The notes under the pieces are model-generated. The model searched no databases. It had not been told where the DNA came from and saw only the letters and a program-made list of their open reading frames with translations. A stretch of DNA of 6,406 nt from JBBRFH01 sp038224615. GTDB lineage: Bacteria > Planctomycetota > Phycisphaerae > Tepidisphaerales > Tepidisphaeraceae. Location of the stretch: the NCBI GenBank assembly GCA_038224615.1, contig JBBRFH010000207.1:1-6406 (forward strand), given 5' to 3'. Numbering within the stretch: the first letter of the stretch is position 1; the number at the start of each line of letters is the position of its first letter. The translations under genes were made by a program, and so were the position numbers. Shown piece by piece: positions 1-4,901 of this stretch.

Positions 1-1296
1 GAGGTTACGACCACTTTCGCCGAGCCGACGCGGGTAAGCGTCCAGGCATCGCTGACCGATTGGCTTACCGTTCTCCCTCTGCGCGACCTGTACACGCGGA
101 CGGGCGGGTCGATTGACGTGAAGGCCGACCTCGCCAGGCAGAGCGCGGTCGGATCGATCGCGCTCGACAGCATTTTCGGCGCACACGAAAGTGAAATCGG
201 CAACACGTCGCTCGTGCTCGGCCTCGATAATCGCACCGCCACGCTGGAGCGCCTTACCGGGCAGGTGCTTGGCGGGACGATTTTCGGGCAAGCAACGGTC
301 AACATCGACGAGATCGAGCGGGCTCGCCTGTCGATCGGCGCGACGGGACTCAGCCTCGACCGGCTGGCCCAACTCGCCCCGCAGGTCGGCGACGTGAAGG
401 GCAATCTCTCGGTGCGTCTGCACGCCGAGCCCGCGCGCGAGGCACGCCCGCTCGGGCCGATCGAAGCGCGCTTCACGGTCGACAGCGACCGCGCTACGTA
501 CAACGGCGTCGAGATCGGCAACACGCGCGTGCGGGCGTTTGTCGATCGTGACCGGGTTGTGCTTTCGGACGATCCACAGGAGCCGAACCGAATCGCAATC
601 GCGGGTGGATCGGTCCGGTTGTGGGGTCGGTTGTCGGGCGTGCCGATCGACGCCGCGACGACGCAGCCGTCGGTCTCGAATGCGCGGCAGCAGCCGTCAG
701 TCTTCGTGCAGTTGCGGCCGGAGGGCCTTGACATTGAGCAACTGAATCGCATCGCCGATCCCAGCGGAAAGCCCGTTCCTGGTCGGGTGAGCGGGGAGAT
801 CACGGCGTTCGGGAATCCGTTCGATTACCGGGCCATTAGCGCCGACGGCCGCCTTGCGGTTACACAGAGCGACTTCGCGAATGTCGGAATCTTCGCCGTC
901 CTCTATGACGCGATGCGACTGGGCCTGAGTGCGGGCGAGCCAATCGGGTATGGCGAGCTTTCCTTCCGCCTGCAGGCGGGCCGCCTCGTCGTTCCGGTCT
1001 TCAGTTACTTCAATCGCAGTGTGTATGCGACTGCTGCGCTGACGCTCGACGACGTCTTCTCGCTGCGCGCGTCGCCGATTAAAGGATACATCATCGGCAC
1101 GTTCCGTCCGCTGAAGGATCTGGAGCTTCCATTTCTCGCCGACCTCGACAAGATCGGCGACGCGCTGCAGCGCAACGCCACGACGCTCGCGCTCGATGGC
1201 ACGGCGGGAAAGGTGAAGGCCGTGCCGTCCTCGCTGAAGGCGTTCGGAAGCGATTTCCGAAACCTGCTGCTCGGGCAGACCCAGCGCCAGCAGTGA
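1..1296 (+). CDS. AsmA-like C-terminal region protein, 5'-truncated
   Basis: The reading frame is open from base 1 to the TGA at 1294-1296, giving 431 visible residues; the true start lies left of the window, and the in-frame GTG at 118 is only an internal valine codon. The protein is rich in short alternating hydrophobic strands and glycine turns, as in AsmA/TamB-type envelope proteins. Two similar blocks occur: GDVKGNLSVRL at about residues 130-140, preceded by LDRLAQLAP, and GRVSGEITAFG at about 261-271, preceded by IEQLNRIADP. After the second block comes the typical AsmA C-terminal pattern, with DGRLAVTQSDFANVGIFAVL (about 282-301), a GELSFRLQAGRLVV strand pair and a final amphipathic segment. 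AsmA-family proteins are usually anchored in the inner membrane and face the periplasm, where they are linked to lipid transport to, or assembly of, the outer membrane; the N-terminal anchor is not visible here. Family call is by pattern, the exact role is unknown. Confidence 0.75.
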   Translation, partial: EVTTTFAEPTRVSVQASLTDWLTVLPLRDLYTRTGGSIDVKADLARQSAVGSIALDSIFGAHESEIGNTSLVLGLDNRTATLERLTGQVLGGTIFGQATVNIDEIERARLSIGATGLSLDRLAQLAPQVGDVKGNLSVRLHAEPAREARPLGPIEARFTVDSDRATYNGVEIGNTRVRAFVDRDRVVLSDDPQEPNRIAIAGGSVRLWGRLSGVPIDAATTQPSVSNARQQPSVFVQLRPEGLDIEQLNRIADPSGKPVPGRVSGEITAFGNPFDYRAISADGRLAVTQSDFANVGIFAVLYDAMRLGLSAGEPIGYGELSFRLQAGRLVVPVFSYFNRSVYATAALTLDDVFSLRASPIKGYIIGTFRPLKDLELPFLADLDKIGDALQRNATTLALDGTAGKVKAVPSSLKAFGSDFRNLLLGQTQRQQ

Positions 1297-1322
1297 AGCG
1301 ACACCGTCCGCGCCGGCAATGA

Positions 1323-1622
1323 TCAGGCGAGCATCGCTCGACCGCGCGGTGCGGATGCGACGTGCTGGCGACGCCACTGCTCGAGCGCGACCAGCAAGCG
1401 GACGCCGCGCGGGACGTGGGCAGTTGCGGCGAGTTCGCTGAAGGTGATTTCGCTGCAGCTCAGGCGGTTCATGGCGTCGGCGTCGGCCATCCAGCCTTCG
1501 CCGCAGCGGACGAAACCGGCGCGGCAGAGCCAGTCGATCAGTTCATCGCCACCGTCCTCGCATTCGCGGCTGGTCATCAGGCGTGTGTGCAGTTGGCCGA
1601 GGTCTATTTCGACGTAATACAT
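1323..1622 (-). CDS. Small hypothetical protein, 99 aa
   Basis: I do not recognise this family. The frame is open from an ATG at 1631, but the second ATG at 1622 (protein starting MYYVEIDLGQL) is preferred because AAGGA at 1635-1631 lies 8 bases before it, an ideal ribosome-binding distance, while it directly abuts the first ATG. Codons end mostly in G or C, unlike the opposite-strand ORF over the same bases, which is rich in low-complexity Ala/Val/Gly. The protein looks soluble and folded: an N-terminal beta strand, an acidic stretch (ECEDGGDELIDWL, about 20-32), then GFVRCGEGWM (36-45), and a C-terminal helix (RGVRLLVALEQWRR, 72-85). It has four cysteines (21, 33, 40, 56) that are not spaced as a zinc finger, no signal peptide and no membrane segment. 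It is convergent with the AsmA-like gene, 26 bases apart, and appears to be transcribed alone. Confidence 0.6.
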   Translation of the reverse strand: MYYVEIDLGQLHTRLMTSRECEDGGDELIDWLCRAGFVRCGEGWMADADAMNRLSCSEITFSELAATAHVPRGVRLLVALEQWRRQHVASAPRGRAMLA

Positions 1623-1630
1623 GCCGTCCA

Positions 1631-1635
1631 TCCTT
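1631..1635 (-). promoter_or_regulatory. Ribosome binding site deciding the 1622 start
   Basis: On the minus strand AAGGA is followed by an 8-base spacer and the ATG at 1622-1620. The upstream ATG at 1631-1629 overlaps this motif and so could not use it, which is why the shorter 99-residue form is chosen. Confidence 0.5.
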
Positions 1636-1656
1636 GTCGTCTGCCGCTGGATCTGT

Positions 1657-1674
1657 CGGTCGTTCCGCCGACCG
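1657..1674. other. Small GC hairpin in the leader of the 99-aa gene
   Basis: CGGTCG (1657-1662) and CGACCG (1669-1674) are perfect reverse complements around the 6-base loop TTCCGC. It lies about 35 bases upstream of the 1622 start, so it would be in the mRNA leader on the minus strand. No poly-U tract follows, so a terminator is not supported; any regulatory role is inference. Confidence 0.3.
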
Positions 1675-1720
1675 GGAAGCGAGTGTTGCCTCCCCGCAAG
1701 AACGTCGATTGAGGTTCCCG

Positions 1721-1735
1721 TTAGCGATCGGCTAA
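1721..1735. promoter_or_regulatory. Possible operator: TTAGC-N5-GCTAA
   Basis: A perfect 5-bp inverted repeat (TTAGC at 1721-1725 and GCTAA at 1731-1735) surrounds GATCG, about 100 bases upstream of the 99-aa gene. The symmetry fits a small dimeric regulator site, but a repeat this short can occur by chance. Confidence 0.2.
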
Positions 1736-1774
1736 GAATGGCGAGCGCGCTTGCAGCCCGCGCGGGGTCAGAAG

Positions 1775-1802
1775 TGTCGAATGTCGAGTGCCAGATGTCG
1801 AA
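1775..1802. repeat. Heptanucleotide tandem array, TGTCGAA type
   Basis: Four contiguous 7-base units: TGTCGAA (1775-1781), TGTCGAG (1782-1788), TGCCAGA (1789-1795) and TGTCGAA (1796-1802). The first and last units are identical, the second has one change and the third is diverged. The 7-base period is not a codon multiple, which argues against coding. Short arrays of this kind are known to me from planctomycete intergenic DNA; that it is dispersed in this genome is inference. Confidence 0.6.
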
Positions 1803-1828
1803 TCAGACCGGACCCGACGGCCGACTCC

Positions 1829-1862
1829 CCGCATTCCGCCCTCTGCCTTCCGCCTCCGCATC
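1829..1862. repeat. Pyrimidine-rich heptanucleotide array, CCGCMTT type
   Basis: Units at 7-base steps are CCGCATT (1829-1835), CCGCCCT (1836-1842), CTGCCTT (1843-1849) and CCGCCTC (1850-1856), then CCGCATC (1856-1862) after a 6-base step. It lies 26 bases after the TGTCGAA array and shares its period, so the two probably form one composite intergenic element. Confidence 0.5.
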
Positions 1863-2037
1863 AAAGGAATACGACCTGCTTATGCAGCCGAGGGGACTGC
1901 GAAAGGTGTGTGTAAAGCAGAGGCGAACTGCTAAGCGAATGGGATTCGGGACAGGTCCACATTAAACTCGTTCGCAAAATCCGCTTCCCGTCGGGTCGTG
2001 GCTGCGTTTCCATCAAATGCATCCATCCGAGATGGTT

Positions 2038-2061
2038 GCTGCGGGTTTCGATTCCCGCGGC
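2038..2061. other. 8-bp stem, 8-base loop hairpin
   Basis: GCTGCGGG (2038-2045) pairs with CCCGCGGC (2054-2061), with one G-U pair, around the loop TTTCGATT. The inner part resembles a tRNA T-arm, but the loop is one base too long and no acceptor, D or anticodon arm can be folded around it. Function unknown. Confidence 0.35.
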
Positions 2062-2245
2062 CGGCCGGAGGGCGAACAAAAGGGAGCACTCGCCGCTTCC
2101 GCCGCCCGTGCCAGCATCGGTGCCATCGTACCATTCCCTGTGGCGCTCGGTGATGTCTTCGCGGGGTGCCGTATCATTCTGTCGGAGAACGGTTTAGCAG
2201 ATCGACGGGGAGGGAGCCCCAAAGCGGGCGCGCATTATCGTGGCG

Positions 2246-2275
2246 TTGACCCGGGGTTAGCGAAACGCAAATGAT
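2246..2275 (+). promoter_or_regulatory. Weak sigma70-like promoter candidate for the microprotein
   Basis: TTGACC (2246-2251) matches five of six bases of the -35 consensus. After 18 bases comes AATGAT (2270-2275), which matches four of six bases of TATAAT. A start near 2282 would give a leader of about 15 bases before the ATG at 2297. Both boxes are imperfect and the spacing is slightly long, so this is tentative. Confidence 0.2.
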
Positions 2276-2296
2276 GACTTTTCACCATGGATCACC

Positions 2297-2392
2297 ATGC
2301 GTGACCGATTGCTCAGCGAACTGCCTTGGATGCTGGGAAGCATGCTTCTGCTCGGGGCGTTTCTCGGGGCGCTCATCGCGTTCGCCCGGTAG
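2297..2392 (+). CDS. Putative single-span membrane microprotein, 31 aa
   Basis: An ATG at 2297 opens 31 codons ending in TAG at 2390-2392. The product starts MRDRLLSELPW and continues as a hydrophobic stretch from about residue 12 to 30 (MLGSMLLLGAFLGALIAFA) with a final Arg. This is a single membrane helix with a charged N-terminus and small-residue (Gly/Ala) spacing suited to helix packing. Most codons end in G or C, as in the neighbouring genes. The ribosome binding site is weak: GGA five bases before the ATG. The gene lies convergent to dnaJ, five bases away. I know no family for it; function is unknown, and it could be a chance ORF. The hydrophobic pattern, the codon use and the upstream promoter candidate are the only support. 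Confidence 0.4.
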   Translation: MRDRLLSELPWMLGSMLLLGAFLGALIAFAR

Positions 2393-2402
2393 CGCGGCTA
2401 CC
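2388..2402. terminator. Shared stop-codon hairpin between convergent genes
   Basis: GGTAGC (2388-2393) and GCTACC (2397-2402) form a perfect 6-bp stem around GCG. The plus-strand TAG of the microprotein (2390-2392) lies in one arm and the minus-strand TAG of dnaJ (2400-2398) lies in the other. No T-tract follows on either side, so an intrinsic terminator is not shown; it may be a weak bidirectional terminator or a 3'-end stabiliser. Confidence 0.35.
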
Positions 2403-3357
2403 AGCCGACGTCTTCGCGCGGGGTGAGCGGGTGCTTCTTCTGCATCTCGTGGACGAACGCCTGCTCTTCGTCGGCGAGCGACTTCGGTACGATCACCTTG
2501 ATCTGGCAGAACTGGTCGCCCACCTCGGCGGCGCGCTTGACGCCGCGTCCCTTGATGCGGAGCTTGCTGCCGCTGCTCGTGCCCGGCGGGATGGTGAGGG
2601 TGACAGGCCCGTCGAGCGTCGGCACTTCCACGCGCGTTCCCAGGAGCGCTTCGTACATGCTGATCGGCAGGTCGAGAAGGATGTCGAGCCCGTCGCGCTT
2701 GAAATAGCGGTGGGGCGTGACGCTGACGACAATGAACAGATCCCCCGGCTGATTGCCGGAGCGGTCGCCTTTGCCTTTCACACGCACGCGCGAGCCGTCT
2801 TTTACGCCTGAGGGCACCTTCACGTCGATCGTCTCGATGTGTCCGCCGATGTCCATGCGAAGCGGGAGCGACGTGCCACGCGCCGCCTGCTCGAAGGTGA
2901 GCGTGACAGGATGCTCGATGTCCTGTCCTTTGTCGGGCGCGCCGGGATGGCGCCGTCGTCCACCTTGTCGTCCAAACGGGCCGGCGCCGCCGAAGAGTTG
3001 TCCGAAGATGTCGCCGAACTGCCCGCCGAATTCCGCTTCCATGTCTTCGGCCCGCGCCCCGCCGGTGTTGTACCCGCCGCCCGCCTGTTGCTGGCGACGC
3101 ATCTGCTCGTACATGGCCGCATCCACGCCCCCCATGCCGGGCGCGGCGTGGCCGAACTGGTCGTACTTCTTCCGCTTGCCCTCTTCGGACAGGATGTCGT
3201 ACGCCTCCTGAACTTCGGCGAATCGCTCCGCAGCCTTCGGGTCCTTGTTCGCATCGGGGTGATACTGGCGGGCAAGTTTGCGGTGCTGCCGCTTGATCTC
3301 ATCCGCAGGCGCAGACTTCGAGACGCCGAGAACTTCGTAGTAATCACGCTTGGCCAT
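2398..3357 (-). CDS. DnaJ-class (type B, CbpA-like) Hsp40 co-chaperone
   Basis: The 319-residue protein starts MAKRDYYEVLGV, the usual first residues of a J domain; an ATG at 3369 would add only four residues (MHAS), and neither start has a clear ribosome binding site. The J domain spans about 1-70 with the HPD motif at 33-35, which stimulates DnaK ATPase. A Gly-rich linker follows (about 70-145, including GGQFGDIFGQLFGGAGPFGR), then two C-terminal substrate-binding beta domains (about 147-215 and 218-295; VTLTFEQAARGTSLPL and LDLPISMYEALLGTRVEVPTLDG). There are no CXXCXGXG repeats, so this is a type B (zinc-finger-less) Hsp40 of the CbpA/DnaJ2 kind, working in the cytoplasm with DnaK in protein folding. 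No dnaK, grpE or CIRCE element is nearby. Helix II reads IKRQHRKLARQYHPD, with QH where AY is usual. It may be transcribed alone, since a 240-base gap with an inverted repeat lies upstream. Confidence 0.93.
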   Translation of the reverse strand: MAKRDYYEVLGVSKSAPADEIKRQHRKLARQYHPDANKDPKAAERFAEVQEAYDILSEEGKRKKYDQFGHAAPGMGGVDAAMYEQMRRQQQAGGGYNTGGARAEDMEAEFGGQFGDIFGQLFGGAGPFGRQGGRRRHPGAPDKGQDIEHPVTLTFEQAARGTSLPLRMDIGGHIETIDVKVPSGVKDGSRVRVKGKGDRSGNQPGDLFIVVSVTPHRYFKRDGLDILLDLPISMYEALLGTRVEVPTLDGPVTLTIPPGTSSGSKLRIKGRGVKRAAEVGDQFCQIKVIVPKSLADEEQAFVHEMQKKHPLTPREDVGW

Positions 3358-3410
3358 AGACGCATGCATGGTACGCGGGAGGGGCCGTTCATTCGAGTGC
3401 GGACGCGAAA

Positions 3411-3591
3411 GCCTGCCGCGAAGATGCGATGGGCGCGAAGGTGAACGCGAAGAAATGCAGACGAAACCACAGATTGCACCGACTTCACAGATTGGTTCTG
3501 GTTGAATCCGTGTGAGCGGATCGATCGGTGGTTTCCTCTTCTCTCTTCTTCGCGTTTGCCTTCGCGCTCAGGGCATCTTCGCGGCCCAGGC
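3411..3591. repeat. Long imperfect inverted repeat built of nonamer and CTTCGCG units
   Basis: The left arm (3411-3494) and right arm (3504-3591) are imperfect reverse complements around a 9-base centre, GTTCTGGTT. Outermost is GCCT/AGGC. Next, each arm holds three CTTCGCG units, at 3417, 3434 and 3446 (reverse orientation) and at 3548, 3560 and 3577, so the spacings 17 and 12 are mirrored as 12 and 17. Then GAAAC (3463-3467 region) faces GTTTC (3531-3535). The inner left arm is three contiguous nonamers: CACAGATTG (3468), CACCGACTT (3477) and CACAGATTG (3486). The inner right arm has matching reverse nonamers GAATCCGTG (3504) and CGATCGGTG (3522), each agreeing at seven of nine bases, with a diverged middle unit. 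It fills most of the gap between the DUF4272 gene and dnaJ and carries no gene. It looks like a dispersed, non-autonomous repeat; it could also act as a 3'-end RNA hairpin for the operon on its right. Confidence 0.75.
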
Positions 3592-3599
3592 TCGCACAA

Positions 3600-4901
3600 T
3601 CACGTAGCGGTCTGGACTTCGGAGTAGATCGCGTTGTGCCCGCACAGCCAGTTGATGGCGCGATGGCGGTGGACGATGGTGGCAGCGGAGTGTTCGACAA
3701 GGCGCGGGTCGGCGTTGCCGATGGGGCGCGCGTGGAACGCGAGATCGTTGCTGCGCAGCGGGACATTCGACACGTCCATCGAGCCGAACCACGTCTCGCT
3801 CGCCACCTTCGCGAAGTCGACCGCGACGGGACGGAGTTGCCATTCGCGCAGTCGCCAGTGGATCGCCATGATGCGGTCGGCCTGGGCGCGCAGGTCGATT
3901 GCATCGCGCAGGTCGGCCGAGTCGACGATGAAGTGCGCGTCCTCGCTGAAAAGCCCGATCGCGTCGGTGAGATACCTGCGGTCGATGAAGCAGTCGTGCG
4001 AGGGCATCTCTGCCAGCCGCAACGCCCACGCAAGCACGGCGACAGCGTCGAAGCTGTCGCCGAGTGTCTGCACGGTCCCCGGGTCGAGGCCTCCCAGCGG
4101 CGTGTCGAGGATCGTGCGCTCGTGGTCCTCGAGCTCATGCCCGATCTCCTGTGACCAGAACCAGTCGGCCAGTCGAGCAAGGCGCGCAGCACGCTTCGAT
4201 TCGGCGATCTCCGGCGATTCGATCAAGCCGCGATAGGCGACGACCGTCATCACCAGCAACCGTTCGGCGACACGACGCGGCGACGGCATTTCCATGTGGG
4301 CGTGCTCGTCAAGCGGGTCCTCGACGTCGTCGATCTCGGGCAACGCCGGCACACGCGCTTCGGGGTCGTACGTGCCGTCTTCCATCAGCAGCGGACGGCT
4401 CTCGGCATCGAGGAAGCCCGCGGGCACGGAGAACATGCCGTCGATCGTGCGCGCGACGAGGGTGATCGCCTCGAGGAAGTCAGGATGATCCGAAAACCTC
4501 GGCATCGCCGTCATCCCGATGCAGGTGCCGAGGCGCGGCACCAGTTGTGTCATCGCCTGCTGCCGCTCCGGGACGGAAATCCCCAGCCGGCGGATCTGTC
4601 CGGCCATCGCGGGGAGCTGCTTACGGAAATAGACCGAGTCGGTCAGGCGCGTCTTGAGTCGCAGCACCAGGGCATGATTGCCCTTCACGCCGTTGCTGCG
4701 CGGGCGGATGGTGATGCGGCGCCAATCATCGTCCGGGCCGGCGACATCGACCGGAAGCTCCGCCCGGCGCAGCACGTCAACGACGGCCCGCGGGTCGATG
4801 GCGATGCTGAAGATGCTGCCTTGTTGGAACACGCTGCGAGATGGCCTCCGCCACGGGAAACTATATGAGCGCACGTCATCGAAATCGACAGATGACGTCA
4901 T
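3600..4901 (-). CDS. DUF4272 domain-containing protein
   Basis: The protein has 433 residues. The C-terminal half (about 207-433) matches the DUF4272 pattern: an R-x-x-E-R-L helix start, SFDAVAVLAWALRLAEMP (283-300), a long helix LRDAIDLRAQADRIMAIHWR (331-350), and HRHRAINWLCG (411-421) close to the C-terminal end SEVQTAT. The function of this domain is not known. The N-terminal half (about 25-180) is a separate mixed alpha/beta region containing a GFLDAESRPLLMEDGTYDPEAR segment and ending in an acidic linker (EIDDVEDPLDEHAHMEM, 189-205). There is no signal peptide or membrane span, so it is probably cytoplasmic. The ATG at 4901 overlaps the end of the DUF89 gene by 26 bases, so the two are likely co-transcribed and perhaps coupled. 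No good ribosome binding site precedes it; a GTG at residue 24 with GGAGG 12 bases upstream is an alternative start. Domain call is by remembered motif pattern. Confidence 0.8.
   Translation of the reverse strand: MTSSVDFDDVRSYSFPWRRPSRSVFQQGSIFSIAIDPRAVVDVLRRAELPVDVAGPDDDWRRITIRPRSNGVKGNHALVLRLKTRLTDSVYFRKQLPAMAGQIRRLGISVPERQQAMTQLVPRLGTCIGMTAMPRFSDHPDFLEAITLVARTIDGMFSVPAGFLDAESRPLLMEDGTYDPEARVPALPEIDDVEDPLDEHAHMEMPSPRRVAERLLVMTVVAYRGLIESPEIAESKRAARLARLADWFWSQEIGHELEDHERTILDTPLGGLDPGTVQTLGDSFDAVAVLAWALRLAEMPSHDCFIDRRYLTDAIGLFSEDAHFIVDSADLRDAIDLRAQADRIMAIHWRLREWQLRPVAVDFAKVASETWFGSMDVSNVPLRSNDLAFHARPIGNADPRLVEHSAATIVHRHRAINWLCGHNAIYSEVQTAT

Larger units (their letters stand above)
1623..2296. 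other. Long non-coding stretch with no convincing gene
   Basis: Short ORFs cross this stretch on both strands (for example 1621-1965 + and 1861-2079 -), but their products are low-complexity, run through the repeat arrays listed separately, and have no recognisable domain or good ribosome binding site. The region holds two heptanucleotide arrays (1775-1802, 1829-1862), small palindromes at 1657-1674, 1721-1735 and 2038-2061, and a weak promoter candidate at 2246-2275. The genes on either side point away from it (1622 leftward, 2297 rightward), so it must contain promoters for both if both are expressed. No tRNA, known riboswitch or rRNA fold was seen. Confidence 0.6.

Noticed and set aside
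697..1377. Minus-strand 226-residue ORF opposite the AsmA-like gene
   Set aside because: Arg-rich shadow frame; the plus-strand frame has the AsmA-type pattern and continues to the window edge.
1362..1712. Plus-strand 116-residue ORF over the small 99-aa gene
   Set aside because: Ala/Val/Gly-rich without a ribosome binding site; the minus-strand frame has better codon use and a good ribosome site.
1721..1735. CIRCE heat-shock operator for dnaJ
   Set aside because: Only the outer TTAGC/GCTAA letters agree; the spacer is 5 bases rather than the long CIRCE arms and spacer, and the site is not upstream of dnaJ.
2038..2061. tRNA or tmRNA 3' end (T-arm look-alike)
   Set aside because: The loop has eight bases instead of seven, no matching 5' acceptor strand lies about 60 bases upstream, and no CCA end follows.
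2017..2274. Plus-strand 85-residue ORF in the non-coding stretch
   Set aside because: Low-complexity Ala/Gly/Arg product, no ribosome site, and it runs through the 2038-2061 hairpin and the promoter candidate.
2839..3444. Plus-strand 201-residue ORF opposite dnaJ
   Set aside because: It is the complement of a clearly recognised J-domain protein and shows no domain of its own.
3411..3591. CRISPR array
   Set aside because: Units are 7-9 bases, partly contiguous and arranged as an inverted repeat; there are no regular spacers or cas genes.
4893..4900. TGACGTCA palindrome at the DUF4272 start codon
   Set aside because: An 8-base palindrome inside overlapping coding sequence is expected by chance; no bacterial regulator is implied.
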